NCBI GenBank assembly: GCA_034190875.2
Contig: CM067354.1
Location: forward strand, 46,396,245-46,460,244
Direction: 5' to 3'
From: Urechis unicinctus
Lineage: Eukaryota; Annelida; Polychaeta; Xenopneusta; Urechidae
Length of the DNA: 64,000 bases
The notes beneath the pieces were generated by a model. That model was not told the DNA's origin. It did no database searches and saw only the letters and a list, made by a program, of their open reading frames with translations. Positions 38,691 to 52,075 of the stretch are shown here, one piece after another (positions within the stretch are counted from its first letter, which is position 1; each line of letters begins with the position of its first letter). Position numbers and translations under genes: made by a program.

Positions 38691-41600
38691 GTACCGTAAA
38701 GGCTGTTGACCACAGATATTACTGTTTGATATCACTCTAGAAACGACAGCAAGTCATATCGTCTAGCACTGCGTCATAACGACGGCTTACGTGTTATTTT
38801 GTCATTGGAAAATATGCATTGGGACACGTCGGATCGATCTATGGTGGTCAATCACACTTGCAAACATTACGATACTGTTTGATGGTAAAGAGAGTAGAAA
38901 GCCGAAAGTTATCTTTGCGTTACACCTTGAAGATTTACCATATAGTGCACATGATGCAACTATGACCAAAATGCGCATGTAGTTATATGCTTGCTTTTAT
39001 TCGTCACAACTGTGGCGTAATATTTTGTCCAACAAGGCACTTATTACCGTGAGTATCCATGCTACCTTATTACATGAAATTGTCGTTATACGGTAAGATG
39101 TTTTGGTAATCAAATAAACATATAACTAACTCCATGATAGGTGATTTTGTGCATGCAAATGCAAATGAGTTGATTTTGATGTCATTACTTCTCGGGTTCA
39201 GTGTAGCGGATACAATTCCGTCATCTCACAATATCGACCGATTATACTGCTGGGATTGTAGGAGTTGCCTGACTCATTATAGCTTGTCATTTTCAGTCAC
39301 GCTTTCGGTAGAACGTATTGCCAGAATTTATGGCAAATCTGTTCCTGCATTGACAACTATTTTCTCTATATACGAGGTGATGTAGCAACCATGTCCACAA
39401 TTTCGGAATTGCAATTAAATCATCCTTGGGACGTTATGTAGATATAATGATAGCATGTTTATGTAGAAGATAGCGCGCCTTAATGTAGCTCAGCTGTTGC
39501 TTGAAAGGGTTGCCGTCCTGATATCATTATGGGTTTGGTTTGATACGTTTGCGAAAGATAGTGACTTCAGAGTTTTGATGCTTGGTGCACTTAATGAAGC
39601 ACAATTGTACTTGTTGGAGACCAAATATATTGCTGGAAAAATGGTAAAATGCGCAATATAGGAATAGACGAACGCCTACAATGGTTGGTGTCTCTTGTCA
39701 TATGATTTATAAATCAATTGTTATGCGCGAATAGTAATTGATGCCAGTAATAGAACAGTAAGTTTACCTTGCAGTTATTGCGCTGTAAGCTAGTGTTAAA
39801 TATGGAAACTATAATGAGACATACTTAGCTTGATGTGAGCATACACAACAAGATATCTTCGACAACTGAGCAATTGAATATTCATGAGATATGAATATTA
39901 CATGATAAATTTTTTCTATCGTCTGGGATATGCAAAGAATCATCCTTCTGTCTCCATATATCAGGTACAATGAGTAATTACATTCGTGCTGATGCCAGGA
40001 AGTGCAGAGATAAATATCCACGAATAGCCAATGATGCACAAACCGGCATTCTTCATTACATCATCATACCAAGAATATTCACATGCACACATATGCCTCT
40101 TTTAAATCCATCAGATAAAGAAATACGGGCCTCTTAATCATCAAAAACATCATCGGTTGCTTAACAACATCTGGCAGCTTCTCTGATTAACCGAGATCCA
40201 TACTAGTTATCCACTCTCTTAGTCTCAAAAAGGGCATATTCGTCACTGGAACGCTGATGAAAAGTGGGTCATGATGTTTCCACTCATGTGTTAATTTAGG
40301 ACGTATTAATTGATGTTAACCGATATATAGCGGCAAACACTGAACGTTTGGGCTTGAATAATGTCATTTTTAAACTGTGCAAAGGTTCGTTACATTTAAC
40401 GTACATTTACGGGACTTTACGCTGGCCCTGATATTAAAACTAATGCCTCAGTCAATAATCTGCAAATAATATCGAATAGGTTCGCCAGTAATACGTCAAT
40501 TGAGTTGGCGTGTTGTCGAATGTCGGGAATCGACAAGTAACCATGAAGTCAACTTGAGCCCGTCCAACCATCCCATCCAGACTTTAAGTCCCGGATATTT
40601 ACTTCAGACATTAATGTGAATGTCCAATATTGATGCGTTCATATCCTTGCATACTCATTTGTTGCATCCCGCAAATCTTCTGTTGATATGAACTCTTGAT
40701 AACATAAGATGATTATGTTATTTGGGGGAACATTCTAACGACATTTGAGATAAGAACTGACGAAAAGGGGGCTTTATTAAGATGTCTTCAAGATCACAAA
40801 AGGAACATTGATCGATCAATCAACTCCTTGTAACATAATTGATTCGACGATTAGCTAGTGGAAAACAAAATTAAAGAATATTTGCACTCAAAAGCTTTTA
40901 ATACCCTTATCTATGAGCTATAGTGTATTGTCAATTTGCTCTTGACAAATAGTAATTTATTCCACCATTTTTAAGTGCTCATATAATGTATGCGGACAAT
41001 TGCTGGCTCCATAACGCACGGTCATGGTAATAGACAATTAATGCAGTGTCAGTAATAAGACAGAATGTTGCCTGAAAGTAGCTCTGAAATGCATGATCCC
41101 CCAGTAAGAGGTTATGTCGTGATACAGCATTAAGTCGCGCAGTAGCAATAACGTCATGTATCTTGAGCTCTCAGAGGCACGCATTGAGAATGACATCCCT
41201 GATGATGTCATCATCGACCAGTGGTTTTTATTGTCGTGTCGAACATGATCAAGCTGAAAGCATTTTGTCGTCTCTTGAGGCAGAATCTTTGAACATAATT
41301 GGCATTATCTTATTGTGTATGGATGAAGAATAGTTTGTTTCTATGGATTCCAAAGATGCAGTAATCAGTAGCAGTATAACCTACATATATCATATGGTCG
41401 ATACACGACTGCAATACAAAATAAGACGCATACTGCAAGATCCGTGGAGTAACTTGGCAAGTTGACAGTATTTGGAAGCAAAATATCATTACTAACTGTG
41501 CGGTATTATGGCCTTGAATAACCTTAATCGGAACAATGTTAGGGTTGAGCACGATAAGCCATGTAGCGTAGCGTTATCATGTCTGCGCATCTATCATTGC

Positions 41601-42064
41601 AGCCACTAACACAGAGTGATAGGATTATTTGGGTCTCGTTTTGATGGTTCTTTTCTGGAACAGCACACATATAAACTGCACACTTGCGGGTTCCGCCTGG
41701 GGCTATAAGGAACACGAATATTGGGCCAGTCGACGTGACATTTAAGGAAGGATCACTTGTCTAACCATACACGTCTTGTGACTGGACACTGTGTGAATAG
41801 GCTTTTATCATAATTACAATCATGACATCAGCTGGCAACATAAAGCGTTGAATATAACACACCCCATACTCTTTGACTAAAATGCAGGCTTAAATCCCGT
41901 TTGCGGCAATCTATTTATTTTAAGCTTTGGTCTAATCAGTATGTTCTACGAATACCATCGAATGATGTAAAACGGAAAACGTGGTCGACTGAATTCTCTC
42001 AACGATGCACTTCCGATTTCATTATCGAATGAATTCGTCATTTATTGGATACATTGATGTATCA
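38691..42064 (-). repeat. 3.37-kb tandem duplication, unit 1
   Basis: This unit of 3,374 bases is followed immediately by a nearly identical unit at 42,065-45,439. The join shows the two-base overlap ca. The duplicated interval corresponds to left-arm 1,765-3,180, which is present once there, plus the 2.1-kb segment missing on the left. Predicted peptides of 63 and 80 residues are repeated in both units simply because the DNA is; they carry no recognised motif. Confidence 0.98.
39435..41555 (-). repeat. Right-arm segment absent from left arm
   Basis: The left-right match breaks near left base 2,425: one side continues at about 39,435 and the other at about 41,555. The 2.1 kb in between has no left-arm copy. 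The same segment is repeated in duplication unit 2. Its final part resembles 51,540-51,780 in copy C, so it is family sequence and the left arm most likely suffered a deletion. No gene is supported. Confidence 0.75.
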
Positions 42065-45000
42065 GTACCGTAAAGGCTGTTGACCACAGATATTACTGTT
42101 TGATATCACTCTAGAAACGACAGCAAGTCATATCGTCTAGCACTGCGTCATAACGACGGCTTACGTGTTATTTTGTCATTGGAAAATATGCATTGGGACA
42201 CGTCGGATCGATCTATGGTGGTCAATCACACTTGCAAACATTACGATACTGTTTGATGGTAAAGAGAGTAGAAAGCCGAAAGTTATCTTTGCGTTACACC
42301 TTGAAGATTTACCATATAGTGCACATGATGCAACTATGACCAAAATGCGCATGTAGTTATATGCTTGCTTTTATTCGTCACAACTGTGGCGTAATATTTT
42401 GTCCAACAAGGCACTTATTACCGTGAGTATCCATGCTACCTTATTACATGAAATTGTCGTTATACGGTAAGATGTTTTGGTAATCAAATAAACATATAAC
42501 TAACTCCATGATAGGTGATTTTGTGCATGCAAATGCAAATGAGTTGATTTTGATGTCATTACTTCTCGGGTTCAGTGTAGCGGATACAATTCCGTCATCT
42601 CACAATATCGACCGATTATACTGCTGGGATTGTAGGAGTTGCCTGACTCATTATAGCTTGTCATTTTCAGTCACGCTTTCGGTAGAACGTATTGCCAGAT
42701 TTATGGCAAATCTGTTCCTGCATTGACAACTATTTTCTCTATATACGAGGTGATGTAGCAACCATGTCCACAATTTCGGAATTGCAATTAAATCATCCTT
42801 GGGACGTTATGTAGATATAATGATAGCATGTTTATGTAGAAGATAGCGCGCCTTAATGTAGCTCAGCTGTTGCTTGAAAGGGTTGCCGTCCTGATATCAT
42901 TATGGGTTTGGTTTGATACGTTTGCGAAAGATAGTGACTTCAGAGTTTTGATGCTTGGTGCACTTAATGAAGCACAATTGTACTTGTTGGAGACCAAATA
43001 TATTGCTGGAAAATGGTAAAATGCGCAATATAGGAATAGACGAACGCCTACAATGGTTGGTGTCTCTTGTCATATGATTTATAAATCAATTGTTATGCGC
43101 GAATAGTAATTGATGCCAGTAATAGAACAGTAAGTTTACCTTGCAGTTATTGCGCTGTAAGCTAGTGTTAAATATGGAAACTATAATGAGACATACTTAG
43201 CTTGATGTGAGCATACACAACAAGATATCTTCGACAACTGAGCAATTGAATATTCATGAGATATGAATATTACATGATAAATTTTTCTATCGTCTGGGAT
43301 ATGCAAAGAATCATCCTTCTGTCTCCATATATCAGGTACAATGAGTAATTACATTCGTGCTGATGCCAGGAAGTGCAGAGATAAATATCCACGAATAGCC
43401 AATGATGCACAAACCGGCATTCTCCATTACATCATCATACCAAGAATATTCACATGCACACATATGCCTCTTTTAAATCCATCAGATAAAGAAATACGGG
43501 CCTCTTAATCATCAAAAACATCATCGGTTGCTTAACAACATCTGGCAGCTTCTCTGATTAACCGAGATCCATACTAGTTATCCACTCTCTTAGTCTCAAA
43601 AAGGGCATATTCGTCACTGGAACGCTGATGAAAAGTGGGTCATGATGTTTCCACTCATGTGTTAATTTAGGACGTATTAATTGATGTTAACCGATATATA
43701 TAGCGGCAAACACTGAACGTTTGCTTGGGCTTGAATAATGTCATTTTTAAACTGTGCAAAGGTTCGTTACATTTAACGTACATTTACGGGACTTTACGCT
43801 GGCCCTGATATTAAAACTAATGCCTCAGTCAATAATCTGCAAATAATATCGAATAGGTTCGCCAGTAATACGTCAATTGAGTTGGCGTGTTGTCGAATGT
43901 CGGGAATCGACAAGTAACCATGAAGTCAACTTGAGCCCGTCCAACCATCCCATCCAGACTTTAAGTCCCGGATATTTACTTCAGACATTAATGTGAATGT
44001 CCAATATTGATGCGTTCATATCCTTGCATACTCATTTGTTGCATCCCGCAAATCTTCTGTTGATATGAACTCTTGATAACATAAGATGATTATGTTATTT
44101 GGGGGAACATTCTAACGACATTTGAGATAAGAACTGACGAAAAGGGGCTTTATTAAGATGTCTTCAAGATCACAAAAGGAAACATCGATCAATCAACTCC
44201 TTGTAACATAATTGATTCGACGATTAGCTAGTGGAAAACAAAATTAAAGAATATTTGCACTCAAAAGCTTTTAATACCCTTATCTATGAGCTATAGTGTA
44301 TTGTCAATTTGCTCTTGACAAATAGTAATTTATTCCACCATTTTTAAGTGCTCATATAATGTATGCGGACAATTGCTGGCTCCATAACGCACGGTCATGG
44401 TAATAGACAATTAATGCAGTGTCAGTAATAAGACAGAATGTTGCCTGAAAGTAGCTCTGAAATGCATGATCCCCCAGTAAGAGGTTATGTCGTGATACAG
44501 CATTAAGTCGCGCAGTAGCAATAACGTCATGTATCTTGAGCTCTCAGAGGCACGCATTGAGAATGACATCCCTGATGATGTCATCATCGACCAGTGGTTT
44601 TTATTGTCGTGTCGAACATGATCAAGCTGAAAGCATTTTGTCGTCTCTTGAGGCAGAATCTTTGAACATAATTGGCATTATCTTATTGTGTATGGATGAA
44701 GAATAGTTTGTTTCTATGGATTCCAAAGATGCAGTAATCAGTAGCAGTATAACCTACATATATCATATGGTCGATACACGACTGCAATACAAAATAAGAC
44801 GCATACTGCAAGATCCGTGGAGTAACTTGGCAAGTTGACAGTATTTGGAAGCAAAATATCATTACTAACTGTGCGGTATTATGGCCTTGAATAACCTTAA
44901 TCGGAACAATGTTAGGGTTGAGCACGATAAGCCATGTAGCGTAGCGTTATCATGTCTGCGCATCTATCATTGCAGCCACTAACACAGAGTGATAGGATTA

Positions 45001-45439
45001 TTTGGGTCTCGTTTTGATGGTTCTTTTCTGGAACAGCACACATATAAACTGCACACTTGCGGGTTCCGCCTGGGGCTATAAGGAACACGAATATTGGGCC
45101 AGTCGACGTGACATTTAAGGAAGGATCACTTGTCTAACAATACACGTCTTGTGACTGGACACTTTGTGTGAATAGGCTTTTATCATAATTACAATCATGA
45201 CATCAGCTGGCAACATAAAGCGTTGAATATAACACACCCCATACTCTTTGACTAAAATGCAGGCTTAAATCCCGTTTGCGGCAATCTATTTATTTTAAGC
45301 TTTGGTCTAATCAGTATGTTCTACGAATACCATCGAATGATGTAAAACGGAAAACGTGGTCGACTGAATTCTCTCAACGATGCACTTCCGATTTCATTAT
45401 CGAATGAATTCGTCATTTATTGGATACATTGATGTATCA
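42065..45439 (-). repeat. 3.37-kb tandem duplication, unit 2
   Basis: Differs from unit 1 by about ten events. Most are one- to four-base insertions or deletions in runs or short repeats (for example near 39,322, 39,640, 39,909, 40,330, 40,350, 40,765 and 41,795 of unit 1), with about two substitutions (near 40,054 and 41,766). Net length change is +1. That is well over 99% identity, far closer than the two arms are to each other, so it is either a recent event or an assembly duplication. Confidence 0.98.
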
Positions 45440-46154
45440 TAAGGTACATTATTTTAGAGCTTGCCGTCATAATGTACGATGTGATACTATCGCGGCCCAT
45501 GATATTGTTCAGTACTGACTATGTGTGCAATATTGATTACGCATGAGTCTGCTACAGGGCAATATAAGCGTACAAAACATTATCGCACGACATATTAATA
45601 TAACATGGCATTAAAAATGGATACGATTGCTACACTGTATGAGAGCATGGAATATATTTTGGGGCGTTAATAATATATTTTTTTAACACGAAACTGCATG
45701 ATTTATTGGTAAGTGGAAGCTGATTCTTATTTCTTCATCGTGTATTTGAAATAGAATGCTATCATAGGACATTCGTTACGTTTCTATCCTTGTATGAATA
45801 GAACCAGATGAGCAACGTCGAACGGTGCAATACAACAAATATTGATTCGGTGTCGAATTTTTATGGAGCGCTTTTCATGACATAAGATCGAATAAAGGCA
45901 TTTGCAAGTTATAAGTGCAATCAATTACCCTTTGTTCGGCTTTTGTTTTCCTCCTGAAAGATAGTTTGGCTGACTGTGGCATAGAATGAGTGAGTAGAAG
46001 GTAATCAATGTTTCTGCTTGGATAATCCTCCCTAAATACATTCCGTCTACTGCAAGATTTAGTGAAATCTGGCAATCTGCTCCACGTTACTCCTGCATGA
46101 AGGATGCATTCATCCCTTGCACATGGCTACATATTTTGCATATAGGAAGCCATT

Positions 46155-46855
46155 CTCATCTTAACAGATGAGTGCGGTACTCATCGAAATATCAAAGCAA
46201 GTTTCCACATGTTGCTTTCGCGAAGGACTCTTACTAAATGTGTAGGATGCGTTTCAAAAATGGAGTTTGTCATCGATTGACGGTTGGTGTTAATACGGTT
46301 TGATTCCCATTGCGATATATGTATGTGGCTGTTGCTCCTTGGTTTACCTATATCTGTCTCCACCATTAAAATGTGAGGATATTATGAAAACGAGAAAGAT
46401 ATTCACTGATAAACCTTTTCAATGTTCTAATGCATTTGCTTCTAAACGGTCTGTATTTCCCATCCAAAAGGATGGATGAAAAGCGCCCTCTAAGTTACCA
46501 GCAGCTGCATCCAATAATGCAGCAGCACTAACGCTGTATGAACAACTTCCCCACAAGCCTGCTTCTAGAATGATAAGAATGTGTAGGTAAGTATTATCCT
46601 TAAACTTTAGGTAGTTCTACTTTGCTTACGCTGAATGGAAACAATGCATGGAATAGATGATTGTGACATGGGGATAATAATGACTTACATGTCTATTCTG
46701 GGACGTAGAATAGTTATACGCATAGCAAATGGTGGTATTAATGCACACACAACAGGCATCACATTGTAAGCACTGTATCATGCAGGACTCGTGAGACTTA
46801 ATTCGTTTGAATAACGTTCTTCCGCATGTTAAGAAATGCATCGCTCAGTTACCTG
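46155..46855. repeat. Extra 0.7 kb in right arm
   Basis: The flanks match left-arm bases on each side of about 1,050 (1,060-1,130 with 46,050-46,150; 1,010-1,050 with 46,855-46,905), but this segment has no left-arm counterpart. Unit B also runs straight across the site (near 8,820), so this looks like an insertion into the right arm. One edge has the hairpin ctcatcttaacagatgag. I see no matching terminal repeats and no supported open frame. Confidence 0.7.
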
Positions 46856-47946
46856 GATGTAGTCCCTACATGCATGACGCACATGTAAACGCTGAACGAC
46901 TGGCACATTGCAGAATCACCTTTTATTAGGACAGGTGCTCCTATCAAACTTCAGTGTGCAACATGTAGCCAGCTTCACAGCAGATGAATATCTAGCCTTG
47001 GGATCGGAATGGATTCATGTTTAACGATCACGAAATGATGAAGGGTAGTCGACGCAGAGACCAGTTATGTATAATCCCTGTAGACAGCGAGACAAGTCGT
47101 GGCCACTTTAGGGTTGATACTAGAGCACAGGGAATAGGGATCGGGAATGGGGTACGAATAAGAGAGGGATGAGGGTGCTGTAAGGGGATGCTAAGCGAAC
47201 ATCAATGCTTTCATGGTACATGCACGTATTGCAAGAAGCAGCATATTTATATTAGAGCGCATGCTTTAAGTCAGCAATCGACTTAGTTTCCGCTAGAGTA
47301 AGGTCATCGACGCATTTGCTATCAGCACATAAATACAAACCGCTAACGTAAAGAGTAGAACTATTTTGGACAGTGCCAGCCATGTTTACCTTTGCAACTC
47401 AACTTGCGGAGAATGTGTTTGTTTAAGTAAGGGCCGTTGCGATACTCCCGTTAAGTGGTGAACACTGTCTGTTATTTTGGAGGTGTATCTACCAAACCCA
47501 TTATACATAGTCAGGATAGCTTTGAACACGACACTCACCATGATTACACTCTGCAAATGTGCATCGATAAAAAAAACGCTCATTCTATCAGCTACCAATT
47601 CAAAGTGGTGAATGAATAGAATACATTGCACCGCATTTAAATCGTTTTATGACAATGCCAATAATGAAAACATAGATATCGACACTGTTCGGTTATATGG
47701 TCATATAAGCATCCTCTACGAATTAAATTAAATTTGCCGGAACGGAAATGGTCTCAAAGAAGCTTTTTGCGATTGCCTATGGCGAACTGATGCATTGGTG
47801 CATCGTTAGCTACATCATGGCACCACGATAAGTCAGACACATGACAGGATCCCATCGGCCATTTGGACTACAACCACTATAATAATACATAGATGTTTAT
47901 GTCACTTTGAAATAGGGTTTCGCAAAGTGAATCTTCGAAAGTCTTA

Positions 47947-49126
47947 AGCCATACTGACAATGTGTTAAATATAAATGATAATGCAATAATTCAGCACAAG
48001 CATCATACGAATTCAAAACAACAGCGAATAATGCCAAATAAGATTATAACCAGGCATAACAAAGAGTTAGATTAGAGCTAATAACAGACAAGCCGATTAT
48101 ATAGTGGAGTTTATAGTTTTGTACTCAAAACATTAATAAAACATCCGATATGGTTCCATATCTACATAAAGCAGCTGGATGAGCCTGTGTAAAAACATAA
48201 TTACGCCGAAATGAAAAGTCAACTTTGGTGCACAAGCAGTGAGTATACAAACGCTAATAGCAGTGCGCCTCACGCCCATATACCATTTTTTCATTCCCTT
48301 TCCATCCCACATCAGCGGGCTGCTTTTTTTACTTGTCAATACGTAAATTATTGAAAGGGAGACCAAATAATGGTATACAATGTAGTCATTATTCCTCTGC
48401 TAGAAAATCCAACTGGTTATAATATTGTACCTGACATTCGACACCCACGTGATGGGCAGATGGTCGCAAAAAACGTACGACATGATGCATTTCCACGTGA
48501 CTTACCACACGCTTCAGCTATCGATCTCCGCTTTAATTTCTATCAACGTATTTTAATACCGTATTGTTTCTGACCTTGCGAAATAAGCAACTAACTAGCT
48601 CCTCAAATCACTCCACTTGGACCCTCTCATTCACGGTTTTCGCCATTAAAGAGACATATATGGCAGATATAGGACATAGTTAGCTGCTGCTACACTTTCT
48701 CCGGCTATAATCACTTGATCACACATCCTCTCAATTAATGAATTGTGTGTTCGCTTCCCGCCTTTATTTCACAACAACATAACTATAAATGTAAACAAAA
48801 TGCTGAACGAGTGCGGCAGTTATATTGATAAGGCAATGTTGTCGTAAATACATTGTGAATTTGACTGAATACAGGGTTATACATTATGCATTCCATGTCT
48901 AGTTACAAAGCTTGCCGTTCGATGTTTCATAAAACACTCGATATGGAGAACCATTCATTATAGGAACTAACACACTATATATTTGTAACTTACTAATTCG
49001 TAAAATAGTTCCTCTTAGTGCAACCTCTTGTCAGAATACGAAGAGACTCTCAAATGATCCGACTAATGTTTAATTTCGGTTAGTCTCTCCCCATATACGT
49101 GTCTTTACCAAGCGCGATGGGAAATG

Positions 49127-49131
<5 letters not shown>
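47947..49131. other. DNA beyond right arm, no gene seen
   Basis: AT-rich with short frames only (48,133-48,366 minus; 48,370-48,573 plus). Arm homology cannot be tested here because the left partner would lie outside the window. Confidence 0.5.
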
Positions 49132-49196
<65 letters not shown>

Positions 49197-49236
49197 CTCT
49201 CTCCCTCTCTCGCTCTATCTCCCCCTCTCTCTCTTT
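49132..49236. repeat. (CT)n tract
   Basis: About 60 bases of pure TC (49,132-49,192), then a degenerate CT-rich tail leading into the TA block. Confidence 0.98.
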
Positions 49237-49237
49237 C

Positions 49238-49277
<40 letters not shown>

Positions 49278-49298
49278 GATAGATATATATATATATAG

Positions 49299-49330
<32 letters not shown>

Positions 49331-49987
49331 GTATATATATATAGAGATATATCACATATATAGATATATATATATCTCTATATATTTATATATATATATT
49401 TATATATATATAAATATATATATACCTATATAAATCTAGATATAAATATCCCTCTATCTCTAAAATATATATATGTTTATATATATTTATATATATACAA
49501 ATCTATATGCGTCTCTATATATATTTACAAATATATCTAAATATAAATGTATATATATAAGTATGTACATATATATATTATATGCATACATATATATATA
49601 CATATATATCTATATATATATATCTATAAGAGATATAGATATATAGATATAGAGATCTACATATATATATACATATATATAGAGATATATCTCTTTATAT
49701 ATCTCTATATAAATATATATTTATATATCTATATATATATCTAATAGATACACATATATATATTATATAATAATTATATATATTTATATTATATATATAC
49801 ATATATATCTATATATACAAATATATATACGTATATATATATAGATAAATATATGTATATTCGCAAAGGGGGTATTAATATATATATATATGTATATATA
49901 TATTGTGTATATATATATATAATATATTTATTTATATATATACATATACTATATATATATATGTTTTTATATATATGTATATATATA

Positions 49988-50020
<33 letters not shown>

Positions 50021-50080
50021 ATATGTGTATATATATCTTTATTTATAAATATATATACAATATATGTATCAATCATATAT
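49238..50080. repeat. Long degenerate TA/GATA microsatellite block
   Basis: About 840 bases dominated by TA with tagata, tctata and taaata variants. One non-repeat insert lies near 49,861-49,874 (cgcaaagggggtatt). All Tyr/Ile-rich frames here are artefacts. Confidence 0.97.
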
Positions 50081-50147
50081 ATTACCTCAGCCTATTACTT
50101 ATCAACATGTGAGTAAGGATAAAATTAGGGAATCATCTATGAATATC

Positions 50148-50560
50148 AGGCACGTAATGTGAAAATTTTACTGGGATAAAACAGATTGTACAAGGGTTTG
50201 CTTTAGTTGTTTCAAGATACAAATATCGCAACATTTATTATGCTGACACACCGACATAGTTCCGCAAATGGTGCTATTCGAGATAATATAGGTAAAGTAA
50301 ATCTAATTAACCTTGTTATATTATCACTTTGTATCGTCTTGATTTGAGCATTTGATACCAAATATCTAGGTGACGCTATCATTTTATTCTGGAAATTAGA
50401 CTGGACTTACTAAAATTAATAGAGGTAATCTACCAGATTGCCCCCTAAAAGCACGACTTTGTTTAAAGACAGATTCGGTGTTTTTATCTATCAGCTGCTT
50501 CATCTTGGCATAATAATTACGTGCAATCAAGTTACGTCCGAAGAGGCAATCCAACTAAGC
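50148..50560 (-). repeat. Copy C, part 1 (matches A 5,850-6,240, reversed)
   Basis: Runs like the right arm at 37,086-37,480: ctgggataaa, ccgacatagttccgcaaat, attcgagataat and gtgcaatcaa occur in the same order. Homology begins close to the position where the right arm switches units (37,086), so this may be a natural unit edge. The upstream neighbour is the TA block. Confidence 0.8.
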
Positions 50561-51119
50561 GATGAGATACGATCGTGTGCTGTTGAGATTTGATCAAGAA
50601 TCTTGTCTGTTGATTTAACTTCATTATGTTATATATATTCAGTGTGGCGTACCACAACATGGTGTGAATTAGCATATGTAACATGTTTGGCGGGTCGCCG
50701 TCTGATCAACACATATATGTGTAACATATCTCAAACAATAGATTGCAAACATGTGGCATCCACACCATTTCTGCTCTGGTATTACTGAAAATGCACCCAG
50801 TGGAGGACATGTTCTTTATAATCTACAGTAATTTGGTAAGCAAAACATTATTGTCTTCACACCTGATAGCTAACTGACCGTATGCAATAACGTATATCTG
50901 TTCACCCATGAGTAATTCGCTGAATGCAATAACTTCTCTAAGCCTGAATGACCAATCAGCTGGATTGGATTTCGGATTGGATCACCATAATGAATTTTGC
51001 AACTCTTTTGGTGGATTGCCAAATCATAACTTTTTATGAGGTTAATTTGACACTAGCAACGACATGATTGATTGCTGTGATGTAGCCCTTTATTCCAGTC
51101 TACACATTGATTAGTTCAA

Positions 51120-51535
51120 AATTAAAAGTAAGACAAAACCAATATTATTACTATAATGCCAAAACTTGCTTGGAATACGATATCACAATTGTAAAACTAT
51201 TTAAAGTACGACAAAACCAATACTATTACTAAAAGCAAAAGTTTTTATCTTTTACATTGTCCATTATCCAACATACTTGGTTTGCAGGATTTAGAATACT
51301 TTTGTAACCAATTGCCGTTAACAGATCTTATATGCTGTTCATCGCTCGGAAAAGTTACATAACTGCATATGCACAACTAAGCGAGGTCAAAATCTTCTTT
51401 AAATAACATTTTCTATCCAGTAATAAGTGTTGGTGTTAATTGGATGCGTCGGGCCGCTGCATTATTTGTACGTGCCATTCACTCGCGTCTATATTCTTGT
51501 GAACAATATATCTTCGATTTTTTGTTACAGAGATT
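51120..51535 (+). repeat. Copy C, part 2 (matches A 3,610-3,990, direct)
   Basis: Shares accaatactattactaaaag, the run from cacatgcat/catatgcac to cagtaataagtgttgg, and gcgtcgggccgctgcattat with left-arm 3,620-3,920, in the same orientation as unit A. This is opposite to parts 1 and 3 on either side. Confidence 0.75.
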
Positions 51536-51539
51536 TGGA

Positions 51540-52075
51540 TATCAACTTGCACCGATAGCAGTCTTACCAATAGCTGCTACAGATATAGCAACACTATGAA
51601 TGCACCTCAAAACGAACAGCTGCAGAATAGCCTGCAAAAATGATTTGGGCGATACACAACACTTGCTGTTTCTGAAATACAAAATATGACGCAGAGGAAG
51701 TGCGATAATAATAACAAGCACGTGGAATGACAAGTTATTTGAACAAAAAAATCATGGCTAACTGAGTGGTATTTTGGTTATGATCCTCGTGACTTATATG
51801 TCTTCTGTGCATCTAACATTGCAGCCGCAAACGCAAAGTAATAGGATTGTGTTGGTCTGCTCTTAATTTTCTCTCCGGGTTTCTTCAGTGGCCATGAAGA
51901 GAACGAATATTGGTCAGGTCCTTGGACAGCAGCACGACAACCTGGCTTGCTTTGTTAGTCATTTGCGTTGACATATAAGTCAGGATTACTTGCATCATAC
52001 TCATCATAAGTAAAGTTATGACATCAGCTACAATTATTAAGTGTTGATCAAATATAAAACACCCCACACCCTGTG
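51540..52075 (-). repeat. Copy C, part 3 (matches right arm 41,330-41,880)
   Basis: Shares cattgcagccgcaaacgcaa, ataggattgtgttggtct and gaacgaatattggtcagg with right-arm 41,595-41,740, in right-arm orientation. It includes sequence from the 2.1-kb segment that the left arm lacks. Confidence 0.8.

Larger units (their letters stand above)
34270..47946 (-). repeat. Right arm of giant inverted repeat
   Basis: This is the reverse-complement partner of the left arm (1 to about 11,310). It is longer because it contains a 3.37-kb tandem duplication, a roughly 2.1-kb segment missing from the left arm (39,435-41,555) and a roughly 0.7-kb extra segment (46,155-46,855). It lacks two left-arm segments (about 4,200-5,845 and 6,255-8,228). 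The outermost matched bases, 47,934-47,946, mirror bases 1-13 exactly. Whether homology continues past 47,946 cannot be seen because the left partner would lie outside the window. The arms look too diverged to be an assembly fold-back. Confidence 0.93.

Noticed and set aside
38791-44925. Pairs of identical small proteins (63, 72-83 and 80 residues)
   Set aside because: Their identity reflects the recent 3.37-kb DNA duplication, not selection on protein sequence.
49547-50116. Multiple Tyr/Ile-rich frames on both strands
   Set aside because: They are microsatellite translations.
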